Positions 25,084-32,756 of a stretch of DNA of 64,000 nt are shown here, in pieces. This DNA is from Gammaproteobacteria bacterium (GTDB lineage Bacteria; Pseudomonadota; Gammaproteobacteria; Burkholderiales; Thiobacillaceae), in contig JAHJNN010000015.1 in the NCBI GenBank assembly GCA_018820765.1, positions 86,764 through 150,763 of the forward strand, in the 5' to 3' direction. How positions within the stretch are numbered: position 1 is the stretch's first letter; each line of letters begins with the position of its first letter. A program made the position numbers and the translations under genes. A model generated the notes under the pieces. It did not search any database. It saw only the letters and a program-made list of their open reading frames with translations, and was not told where the DNA came from.

Positions 25084-26481
25084 ATGAAGAAGTCCACGCT
25101 TGCCCTGACCCTGGTCGCTGCCTTTGCGGCCAATGTCCACGCGGATTCCGTCGTAAACGGCCCGATGTCGTTCAATCCCATTGCCGGTTCCGCCTACGGC
25201 CTGGAAGCCGACCCCAGCATCGCCACCGAACCCTGGGTCATTCCCCAGGGCTATGTCCAGTCCATCGTCTCCGACGAGACCGACCTCGACATCTATGTCG
25301 CCAACGACTGGAACGACATGAACACCGTCAACGAGACCGGCAAGCACGCCGGCCGTTACATGTACCGCACGCATGAAGTGCGCGGCGGCGCCATCGGCGA
25401 CGACCGCAACTCCGCCCGCGTCGACGGTGGCAGCGGCGGCGCCGTGTCGGTGGTCGACCTGAAGACCGGATTGTCCAAAGAAGTCGTTGGCCGGGCCGAC
25501 TGGGAAGCGCTCGACGGCATCGTCTGGACGCCGTGGCGCACGGTCCTGTTCGCCGAAGAGGCCGGCACCGCCGCGCGCCCCGATCCCGATGCGCCGCAAG
25601 CCCAGGCCGGCCTGGTATACGAACTCAAGCTGGACAAGCGTGATCCCATGTCATTTGAGAGCGTGGCCGTGCGTCCGCTGCTCGGCGCGCTGGCCCACGA
25701 AGGCATCGAGATCGACGCCGAAGGCAACGTCTACGTCATCGACGAAGACCGCAAGGGTTCCATCTACAAGTTCGTGCCGGAAAACTACGGCGATCTCTCC
25801 AGCGGCCAGCTGTATGCCCTGCGCGTGATGAACGGCGCCAAGACCGGCGCGGCCGAGTGGGTCGCGCTCGACATGACCCAGGCCCAGATCAAGGCCCACG
25901 CGGCCGCGACTGCGGTCGGCGCCACCGAGTTCTGCCGCCCCGAAGACCTCGAGCGCATCGACAGCACCCTGTACGTGGCGCTGACCTGCGAGGATGTCAA
26001 CAACGCCGCCAACACCAGCGGTCAGGGTGCGGTCATGGCCATCGAGCTGGGTGAACAGCCTGTCGTCAGCTATGTTGTCGCTGCCGGCAAGAACGCCCCG
26101 CTGGAGGTCAAGCCCTCAGTCGACGCCAACGGCAACGCCGTGCCCGGTGTAACCGGTTTCAAGGGCCCGGACAACCTGGCCAACGGCCCGGATGGCAAGC
26201 TGTGGATCGTCGAAGACAACGCCTTCAGCGACATCTGGGTGTACGACCCGCGTTCCAAGGACGCCAACCAGGACGGCTACCGTGACGGCGTGCACCTGTT
26301 CGCCTCGCTCAAGGACAAGCCGGCCGAAGGCACCGGCATCTACTTCGGCAAGGATTCCCACACCCTGTTCGTCAACGTGCAGCATTCCGGCACCGGCAAC
26401 GACAAGACCATGGCCATCACCAAGCAGCACAAGGGCCATGACAAGCATCACAAGGAAGGTCACAAGCATCACGACGACTGA
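25084..26481 (+). CDS. Secreted PhoX/DUF839-like protein with His-rich tail
   Basis: The 465-residue protein has a Sec signal (MKKSTLALTLVAAFAANVHA) and blade-like repeats of the PhoX/DUF839 family, with HEGIEIDAEGNVYVIDED and GPDNLANGPDGKLWIVEDNA as typical calcium/metal-binding loops. PhoX enzymes are Ca/Fe phosphatases usually exported by Tat; the Sec signal and shorter length make phosphatase activity uncertain. The C-terminus is a run of His, Lys and Asp that could bind divalent metal. A clear AGGAGAG precedes the start and a strong terminator follows. Confidence 0.8.
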   Translation: MKKSTLALTLVAAFAANVHADSVVNGPMSFNPIAGSAYGLEADPSIATEPWVIPQGYVQSIVSDETDLDIYVANDWNDMNTVNETGKHAGRYMYRTHEVRGGAIGDDRNSARVDGGSGGAVSVVDLKTGLSKEVVGRADWEALDGIVWTPWRTVLFAEEAGTAARPDPDAPQAQAGLVYELKLDKRDPMSFESVAVRPLLGALAHEGIEIDAEGNVYVIDEDRKGSIYKFVPENYGDLSSGQLYALRVMNGAKTGAAEWVALDMTQAQIKAHAAATAVGATEFCRPEDLERIDSTLYVALTCEDVNNAANTSGQGAVMAIELGEQPVVSYVVAAGKNAPLEVKPSVDANGNAVPGVTGFKGPDNLANGPDGKLWIVEDNAFSDIWVYDPRSKDANQDGYRDGVHLFASLKDKPAEGTGIYFGKDSHTLFVNVQHSGTGNDKTMAITKQHKGHDKHHKEGHKHHDD

Positions 26482-26511
26482 TGGCTGAAGGACGCTGAGT
26501 CGTCCTTTCGC

Positions 26512-26545
26512 AAACCCCCTTGCCGTTCCGGCAAGGGGGTTTTTT
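26512..26545 (+). terminator. Rho-independent terminator after the PhoX-like gene
   Basis: AAACCCCCTTGCC pairs with GGCAAGGGGGTTT around a 5-base loop, followed by a run of T. It lies 31 bp after the stop. The reverse strand ends in A/T-rich sequence too, so it may also serve the convergent gene from 26980. Confidence 0.93.
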
Positions 26546-26572
26546 ATTTCCGGTCCCGGGAGCGTGCCCCGT

Positions 26573-26980
26573 CTACGAGAACCAGCGCAGGAAGGCAGCT
26601 GCCGTCAGGGCTGCGGCAGCCAGGGCGGCGAGGGCCTGGAACGTGTGTTTCACCCGCACGCGGTCCCATTCCCGGCCGCGGGCGAGATAGAAGGCAGCGA
26701 GCAGGAAGCCCACGATCGCCGCCGCCACTTTGACGGCGAGGGCCGCCATGGCAACGCGGCTCAGGTCCGGCATCTCGCCGTAGTAGTAGAAGCTGGTGAG
26801 ACCGAACACGGCGCCGCTGGCAATCTGCGCGCCCCAGCCGATGAGGATCAGCCAGGCGAATGAGCGCCCGTATTCCAGGCGCAGCACGGGCCACAGCGCG
26901 AACACCGCCCCGCCCAGCACGGCGGCGGCGCCGAAGTTGTGCGCCACCTGGGTCAGGGCATAGGCGAGATTTTCCGACAC
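26573..26980 (-). CDS. Small four-helix membrane protein, CopD-like
   Basis: The 135-residue protein has four hydrophobic helices (about residues 5-28, 40-62, 76-98 and 112-132). The arrangement and the early histidine (QVAHNFGAAAVLGGAVFA) resemble CopD/DUF-type copper or heme membrane proteins, but I cannot assign a family with confidence. It begins 4 nt after the stop of the upstream secreted protein gene, so the two are likely co-transcribed. Confidence 0.6.
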   Translation of the reverse strand: MSENLAYALTQVAHNFGAAAVLGGAVFALWPVLRLEYGRSFAWLILIGWGAQIASGAVFGLTSFYYYGEMPDLSRVAMAALAVKVAAAIVGFLLAAFYLARGREWDRVRVKHTFQALAALAAAALTAAAFLRWFS

Positions 26981-26984
26981 GCGC

Positions 26985-27329
26985 CTATTTCACCGTAACC
27001 TGAATGCACTTTTCGAGGCCGATCGGAACGTGGGCCTTGTTCACCACCTTGACGCAGAGGCTGCGCTTGCCGGCATCCAGGCTTTCCAGCAAATGGCTGC
27101 CCTTGAGCTTGCGCAGGATGCCGACTTCCTTGTTGTCGACGTAGACGTGCACATGGTCCCCGCGCGGGCCGGGGTCCACGTCGTAGGCGAGGCGGTTCTC
27201 GTTCATCGCATCGAGCGTGGCGCCGTCCGCCGGCGACGTGATCTGCACCTTGCCTTGCGCCAGCGCAGTCAAGGGGGTGGCCAGAAAGAACCCGAGCAAA
27301 AGGGCGGCTGAAAAACGTTCTCCGTTCAT
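26985..27329 (-). CDS. Small periplasmic Ig-like protein
   Basis: A 114-residue secreted protein with a signal ending ALAQ (about residue 25), then KVQITSPADGATLD and GDHVHVYVDNKEVG, the strand pattern of bacterial Ig-like or DUF4399-type periplasmic domains. Two cysteines (SLCVKV and LEKCIQV) could form a disulfide. The start at 27329 has AAGGAGA; the frame is open further upstream without a ribosome site. No function can be assigned. Confidence 0.7.
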   Translation of the reverse strand: MNGERFSAALLLGFFLATPLTALAQGKVQITSPADGATLDAMNENRLAYDVDPGPRGDHVHVYVDNKEVGILRKLKGSHLLESLDAGKRSLCVKVVNKAHVPIGLEKCIQVTVK

Positions 27330-27438
27330 GCTGATCTCCTTCTCGATGGCAACAGTGCTACTTTCCGTTATAGCGAGTCGCGGCACAAAAAACGTGAACC
27401 CGCCGGGCAGGCTGCCTATCCTGGCTGGGACACGTCCC

Positions 27439-28040
27439 ATGGCAGCCGCGTTCCTCGAACCCTCGATCCAGGCAATCGGCCGCACGCTGTACCAGCGGGC
27501 GCGGGCGCACCCGCCCGGCTTTTACGCCGGACGCCGCCGGGTACTGAGGCATGCCGTCGCCGACCCCAGGCTGCGCGACGCGCTGTTCCAGTTCGTCGAC
27601 GTCCTGCCGCAGCTGCACGACCCGTCGGCGATCGCTACGCACTTCCGCGCCTATCTCGGCGATTTTGAACTCGGCGGTCTGTTCGGGGGTGGATGGCGCC
27701 GCTGCTGCAGCGGGCGGTGGCGCGCATGGCGCGCCTGTTCGTGGTCGAGGAGGACGCCCGGGTTGTGGCCGCGACCTTGACGAAGATTGCCGGCCTGCCC
27801 GAGGCCGAGGCCGACCGCTACGCCGCGCGCATCCACACGCTGCTCGCCTGGCTGGAAGCCGGCGCCACGCAGCAGCCCGATCTTTCGGTCAAGCTGTCCG
27901 CGCTGACGCCGCGTTTCGATCCGATCGATCTCGACGGCAGCGTGGAGCGGGTGCTCGTGCGCCTGGAACCGATCCGCACAGCAGCGGCGCAGGCGGGCAG
28001 CGAGGACACTCTGCGGCAGTTCGTGTGGTCGCGCGTGGTC
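27439..28040 (+). pseudogene. Remnant of proline dehydrogenase/P5C dehydrogenase (PutA/RocA-like)
   Basis: Two adjacent frames together resemble the proline dehydrogenase end of PutA-type enzymes. Frame one (from 27439) gives RDALFQFVDVLPQLHDPS; after a frameshift near 27685 the other frame gives MARLFVVEEDARVV, GLPEAEADRY and SVKLSALTPRFDPIDLDG, a strong family motif. The stretch normally holding DLLGEA is missing between these, and similarity stops near 28010, so about four fifths of the enzyme is absent. It is therefore frameshifted, internally deleted and truncated. The direct basis is motif order; family boundaries are from memory. Confidence 0.75.
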
Positions 28041-28097
28041 AGCAGCAACCAGCTGCGCCATGGCTATGTGCCCGACTTGGGAGGGCAAATTTCGTAA

Positions 28098-28114
28098 GGT
28101 GCGCCACGCGCACC
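28098..28114. repeat. Short perfect hairpin after the pseudogene
   Basis: GGTGCGC and GCGCACC flank a 3-base loop. This type of stem is often found at the edges of decayed or recombined segments; it lies just after the loss of PutA-like similarity. Confidence 0.7.
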
Positions 28115-28203
28115 CTGTGCGTATTCGAGTGAAACCGCCAGCCATGCGCCGTGGGCAGATACGTCGAAGGGGCGCTCGCTACCCCGGATCGCGGCAATTC
28201 AGA

Positions 28204-28237
28204 TCGAGCCGATGCAATCAAGCTCGCATCGGCTCGA
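28204..28237 (-). terminator. Stem-loop downstream of the Lys-rich gene
   Basis: A perfect 12-bp stem (TCGAGCCGATGC with GCATCGGCTCGA, 10-base loop) lies 12 bp beyond the minus-strand stop at 28249. There is no T-tract, so it is terminator-like or an RNA-stabilising end. Confidence 0.5.
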
Positions 28238-28248
28238 CCAAGACTACG

Positions 28249-28755
28249 CTACTTGGCCCCCTTGGCAGGCCTTCCGGTCTTGATGACTTCGAGACGGCGA
28301 ATGGCGGCAACCACCGAGGCGTCGCTCAGCTTTGCCAGTCCGACCACGGCCGCGCGCAGGATCTCGCTTTTCTTTGCGGAGACGCCCGCATTCAGGCAAC
28401 GCTTCTTCAGCGATGCGATAAGGGCATATTCGGTTTCCGGCATGGTGAAACTATCGCGAACCAGCTTGACCTTTTTCGCCTTGGCTGGCTTGCCGCCTTT
28501 CTCGGTGGAAGCCGGTTTGGCTGCCTGCGCGGCTTTCTTTGCCGGAGCCGGTTTCGGCGCTGCCGCCGGCCGCGTACCAGCCTTCTTCGGTGCGACCGGT
28601 GTCCGTTTGCTGGCGGGTTTCGAAGCCGCCGGCTTGGCGGTTCGGGTGGTGCGTCTCTTGACGGCCGGCTTGGCTGTTTGAGGCTTGCCGGCGGTGGCAC
28701 TCTCGGCGAGCACTGCGGAAGTCGTTGGGGCGGGGTTCTTGGTGTCGTCGGCCAT
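28249..28755 (-). CDS. Lys/Ala/Pro-rich protein, histone H1-like linker
   Basis: The 168-residue protein has a strongly basic linker (about residues 20-95) made of KPA, KRT and PAK-like steps, as in bacterial H1-like or AlgP-type nucleoid proteins, followed by a compact C-terminal domain (KLVRDSFTMPETEYALIASL to the end) that is not low complexity. The C-terminal part probably folds and may bind DNA or a partner. A GGAGA-type site lies before the ATG. It is divergent from the PhoU-like/dikinase-like pair across an AT-rich 134-bp gap, so regulation may be shared. Confidence 0.7.
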   Translation of the reverse strand: MADDTKNPAPTTSAVLAESATAGKPQTAKPAVKRRTTRTAKPAASKPASKRTPVAPKKAGTRPAAAPKPAPAKKAAQAAKPASTEKGGKPAKAKKVKLVRDSFTMPETEYALIASLKKRCLNAGVSAKKSEILRAAVVGLAKLSDASVVAAIRRLEVIKTGRPAKGAK

Positions 28756-28889
28756 GGGATTCTCCTCGGTGTAATAAACGGAGTATTCAGTTTATATAGT
28801 TTATTGGTTCATACAAGTGTCGTTCGCCCTGCTTGCGGCTGTCATAAATTTTTCATGATATTTGAATGCGACAAGCGTATTTTTTTCGA

Positions 28890-30812
28890 ATGACGGAAAA
28901 GAACCGCATCCTGAATTCGCTGAACGAGCAGGTCCTGCTGCTGCCGAGCCTGGTCAATCGCGCGCTTGCCGCGAATGATCGCGTCAAGTACCGCTTTACC
29001 CTGCTGCAGGCCGCCCGGGCCCATGCCGAGCGTCCGGACGAAGTGACTTCAAGCCTGCGTGCCGAGCGCCTGGCCGCAGGCGTGCAGGACGGTAGTCTGG
29101 ATCGCGTGGTCGGAGATTCCGAGCGGCTCGGGAAGGGGCGTTACCGCGTGCCGGAATCGGCGCGCATCGTCGGGGACGCGCTTTCCGACGTGTCCGAAAT
29201 GCTCGAGCCGCTGCGCGCGGCCGGCACACCGGAAAGCGCGGGGTTTGCGCAGCGCCTGCAGGCGGTTGCCGTTCCGGAGTCGGGCGGCGACGAACTCACG
29301 GCCGACGCGATTCATGCCATCACCTCGGGAGACCGGGAGGCGGGGGACAGTCTCCACCTTCTGGTGATGGACATGCACCGGGCCCTGAATGCGCTGCAGG
29401 CGAGTCTGGCCAGCGAGACCATTGACGGCTGCCGTGCCTATGGCATCGGCGACACCGACCGGGGGCTGATTGCCGCGTTCATGGAGGGCATCAACCGCAC
29501 CGCGCCGCTCAAGTTCGATCACCCCGGCCTGGCGGCCACCGCAACCCACGTGGACGACAAGCTTGTCCTGCAAAACGACATCGGCACCACCGATGCGCAC
29601 GTGCTGGTGATCCATGTCACCGGCCGCAGCGTGACCGTGACCTATACTGACGTCCACCTGCCGCGCCTGCTGTTTTTCCAGAGCTTGTTCGAAGGTTACG
29701 AGGTGAAGTGGCAGGACACACGCTCGCGCAAGGACGCGGGAATGGAAGACGGCGTCTACCATCTTTGCGTCGGAACTTACAGCGCGCGCAGCAATGCCCA
29801 GCTGCGCGAGTATTTGGGCCATCTCGGCTCGCGGCTGGTGTTCCTCATCGACTGGAACCGTGCGCGCAAGCGCCTGCGCCTGTTCGTTCCGCGCAAGGCC
29901 GCCATCGACCTGCTCAAGTGGGCGGCCGACGCCAACATCGGCCACATGGCCTGGCTCAAGGCCGGCGGCGAGCAGTTGATTTTCGACGCCATGAGCTTCG
30001 CCTACGGCGGGCAGCTCAAGCCGGGCGACCGCCTTGACAGCCTGCTCACGGAAAGCCGCGCGGTGCAGTTTCTGCGCTTCAACCTGAAGCAGGCGCTCGA
30101 AGGGCTGACGCAGGGCCGGCCGGCCTCGCTGGTGGCGGACGAAATCCGCACTGAGTTGGCCTCCCAGGTGCGCTCCAGCGAGGACGCCTTGCTGGACACG
30201 GCGCTCGAGCATGCCGGTCTGATTGTCGAGCTGGCCGATACGGTGCGCGCCGCGCTGGAGGCGGCGCAGGCCGGGCACCAGCATGAGGTGACCGCCATGG
30301 CGGAACGGGCCAAGGATTGGGAGACGGCAGCCGACCGCGAATTGAACAGCGCCCGCAGCACCCTGCTGGAAGGCGACAATTTCATGCTGCAGCTGATGAG
30401 CGAGGCCGACGACATCGCCGACGATCTGGAAGAAGCGGTGTTTCATATCACGCTCTCGCCCAGCGCGCCCGCCACGTCGATTTCCGCGCTGGGCAAGCTG
30501 GTCGATCCGGTTGCCAATGCGAGCCGCGAACTGGTCAAGGCGCTGGCCGCATCGCGGCATGCGCGGCGCGGCGTGCCGCGCGAGGACATGGACGATTTCC
30601 TGCAGGCGGTCCACGCCATCCGCACCATGGAGCATGCGAGCGATCTGGCCGAGCGCGAAGTCAAGCGCACCTTGGCAGGCGATCCCCGGCCTTTCGCCGA
30701 GGTGTTCGGCGTGGCCGAGGCGGCGCGCAATCTCGAAGAAGCCGCGGACGGCCTGATGCACGTCGCCCTGCTGCTGCGCGACCATGTGATGGGCAAGGTG
30801 ATCCATGCCTAA
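28890..30812 (+). CDS. Unrecognised protein with PhoU/DUF47-like C-terminus
   Basis: I do not recognise the N-terminal 450 residues. Visible features are a soluble mixed alpha/beta region with HVLVIHVTGRSVTVTYTDVH and a segment GHMAWLKAGGEQLIFDAMSF. From about residue 455 on the protein is long-helical with acidic patches (LMSEADDIADDLEEAVFHIT, RTMEHASDLAEREVKRTLAG), like the three-helix bundles of PhoU/DUF47 proteins that bind metal and phosphate-transport partners. Starts at 28866 and 28890 are both possible; neither has a good ribosome site, and 28890 gives MTEKN. It overlaps the dikinase-like gene by 8 nt, implying a shared task. Confidence 0.65.
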   Translation: MTEKNRILNSLNEQVLLLPSLVNRALAANDRVKYRFTLLQAARAHAERPDEVTSSLRAERLAAGVQDGSLDRVVGDSERLGKGRYRVPESARIVGDALSDVSEMLEPLRAAGTPESAGFAQRLQAVAVPESGGDELTADAIHAITSGDREAGDSLHLLVMDMHRALNALQASLASETIDGCRAYGIGDTDRGLIAAFMEGINRTAPLKFDHPGLAATATHVDDKLVLQNDIGTTDAHVLVIHVTGRSVTVTYTDVHLPRLLFFQSLFEGYEVKWQDTRSRKDAGMEDGVYHLCVGTYSARSNAQLREYLGHLGSRLVFLIDWNRARKRLRLFVPRKAAIDLLKWAADANIGHMAWLKAGGEQLIFDAMSFAYGGQLKPGDRLDSLLTESRAVQFLRFNLKQALEGLTQGRPASLVADEIRTELASQVRSSEDALLDTALEHAGLIVELADTVRAALEAAQAGHQHEVTAMAERAKDWETAADRELNSARSTLLEGDNFMLQLMSEADDIADDLEEAVFHITLSPSAPATSISALGKLVDPVANASRELVKALAASRHARRGVPREDMDDFLQAVHAIRTMEHASDLAEREVKRTLAGDPRPFAEVFGVAEAARNLEEAADGLMHVALLLRDHVMGKVIHA

Positions 30813-32415
30813 GGGAAGGAGCAAGCCTGCCGCGCGGCTCCCCGTCTTCGACCTGAATGGCCGCGACGGCGTGCCGGACGCGCGTCTCGCCGGCTTCAAG
30901 GCGCACAACCTGATCCGCATGGCGGCCATGGGACTGCCGGTGCCGCAGGGCTTCGTCATGTCGACCGACTGGTGCGCTGCCGTCAGCAATGGCGACGGCG
31001 CGAAGACGCATCTGTCGGCGGCGCTGCAATCCGGCATCCGCGATCTGGAGCGCGTGAGCGGCCTGGGATTCGGCAGCGCACGCCGCCCGCTGCTGGTGTC
31101 GGTTCGCTCGGGCGCGGCGGTTTCCATGCCGGGCATGATGGAAACCGTGCTTAACGTCGGGCTCAACGAGGTCTCGCTGGCGGGGTTGTTGCGGCTGACC
31201 GGCGACCATCGGCTGGTGTGGGATTCCTATCGCCGCCTGATCCAAGCCTTCGCCGAGATCGTTGCCGACGCGCCGGCCGCACCATTCGAGGCCGCGCTCG
31301 ACGCTGCCCTGCGCCGAAGCGGGACCGACAATGCCAGGCAGTTGGATTTCCGCGCCCTGCGCGATCTTGCCCAGACCTATCTCGCGCTGTATCGCGAACA
31401 CACTGGGCGCGATTTTCCGCAGGACCCGTTCGAGCAGCTGGCCGCCTCGACCCATGCCGTGTTCGCTTCCTGGATGTCGGACAAGGCGGTCGAATACCGC
31501 CGCCTGAATGCGCTGGTGGAGGACCCCGGTACCGCCGTGACCGTCCAGCGCATGGTGTTCGGCAATGCCGGCGGCAACTCCGGCGCGGGCGTCGGCTTCA
31601 CCCGTGACCCCTCGACCGGAGAAAACCGCCCCTACATCGACTGGCTGGCCCGGGCGCAGGGTGAGGACATCGTTTCGGGACGACGCCGCGTTGCGGCGGA
31701 GATCGACGTTCCCGGCTGGCTCATGCACAAGCTCGCCAGCGTCGGCGAATCCCTCGAAAGGGCTTTCCGGGATGCCCAGGAATTCGAATTCACCGTCGAA
31801 AACGGCGAACTGTTCATGCTGCAAACCCGCGCCGCCAAACGCACTGCGCTTGCATCGCTGCGCATGGCCGTCGACCAGGTCGAAAGCGGCCTCATCACTG
31901 TGGACGAAGCGCTGGACAGGCTGTCCGGAATCGATATCGACGCCATCACCATCCGGCGCGTCCAATCCGACCAGCCTCCCCTCGGGCAGGCCATTCCGGC
32001 CGGAACCGGCGTGGCCCAAGGCCCCGCCGCCTTTTCCATCCAGGCTGCCCAGGCCTTTGCCGAGCGCGGCACCCCCGCCATCCTGGTCCGCAACGAAATT
32101 GCCACCAGCGACATCGCCGGCATCGCAGTTGTCAATGGGGTGCTCACCGCCACCGGCGGACGCACCTCCCATGCCGCCGTGGTCGCACGCCAAATGGGCA
32201 AGGTCTGTCTCGTCGGCTGTATCGACCTGCACGTCGACGAAAGCGCCAAACAGGCTACGCTGGGGCAAGCCCTCCTGTCCGAAGGCGAGCCCCTCTGCCT
32301 CGATGGCGATGCCGGCACCATCTACGCCGGTTCTCCCGGAATCGCCAGCGAACGCCCCGAGACCCTGATAGCCAGCGTCCGGGAATGGCTCACCCGCGCG
32401 CGTCTTGGCGCGTAG
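30805..32415 (+). CDS. Pyruvate phosphate dikinase-like protein lacking the PEP/pyruvate domain
   Basis: The 536-residue protein keeps the first two thirds of pyruvate, phosphate dikinase. The ATP-grasp part includes SVRSGAAVSMPGMMETVLN (residues 99-117) and GNAGGNSGAGVGFTRDPSTG (253-272). The swivelling phosphohistidine domain follows, with GGRTSHAAVVARQMGK and catalytic His456. A standard enzyme is about 870-890 residues; here it stops some 80 residues after His456, so the TIM-barrel that binds pyruvate/PEP is absent and there is no frameshift to explain it. The histidine could be phosphorylated from ATP, but the acceptor is unknown; the overlapping upstream gene is the obvious candidate partner. 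Confidence 0.85.
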   Translation: MPKGRSKPAARLPVFDLNGRDGVPDARLAGFKAHNLIRMAAMGLPVPQGFVMSTDWCAAVSNGDGAKTHLSAALQSGIRDLERVSGLGFGSARRPLLVSVRSGAAVSMPGMMETVLNVGLNEVSLAGLLRLTGDHRLVWDSYRRLIQAFAEIVADAPAAPFEAALDAALRRSGTDNARQLDFRALRDLAQTYLALYREHTGRDFPQDPFEQLAASTHAVFASWMSDKAVEYRRLNALVEDPGTAVTVQRMVFGNAGGNSGAGVGFTRDPSTGENRPYIDWLARAQGEDIVSGRRRVAAEIDVPGWLMHKLASVGESLERAFRDAQEFEFTVENGELFMLQTRAAKRTALASLRMAVDQVESGLITVDEALDRLSGIDIDAITIRRVQSDQPPLGQAIPAGTGVAQGPAAFSIQAAQAFAERGTPAILVRNEIATSDIAGIAVVNGVLTATGGRTSHAAVVARQMGKVCLVGCIDLHVDESAKQATLGQALLSEGEPLCLDGDAGTIYAGSPGIASERPETLIASVREWLTRARLGA

Positions 32416-32525
32416 TTGGGGGAGGCCTGAAGGACGGGGGAAATATTGCCGGTGGGCGCCATAATAAAAAAGATATTATTGTCTACAATGCAAGCCCGGG
32501 AGGGTTTGAATGCGGAGGCGACCCG

Positions 32526-32741
32526 ATGGTCACATCAAACCATATCGAGTTGGAACCGGTACATCTCAGCGCAATCCAGGCGCTCGCCAACGAGACGCAC
32601 CAGCCGGTGGACGACGTCAACAGGATCTACATCGAAACCTTCGAAAGGCTTAACTCGGACGCGCGAATCAAGGATTTTCTGATCCTGCTCACCAGCAAGA
32701 CTGTGCGCGACGAGCTGCGTCACCCGCGACCGGGCGCGTAG
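32526..32741 (+). CDS. DUF3562-like small protein
   Basis: The 71-residue protein (VHLSAIQALANETHQPVDDV then RLNSDARIKDFLILLTSKTV) fits the small DUF3562 family found in betaproteobacteria, whose function is unknown. The ATG at 32526 follows GGAGG; the longer in-frame opening from 32385 has none. The preceding 110 bp are locally AT-rich (ATAATAAAAAAGATATTATT at 32460-32479) with a TACAAT hexamer and may hold its promoter. Confidence 0.7.
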   Translation: MVTSNHIELEPVHLSAIQALANETHQPVDDVNRIYIETFERLNSDARIKDFLILLTSKTVRDELRHPRPGA

Positions 32742-32756
32742 TCCCGGTCACCGGCT

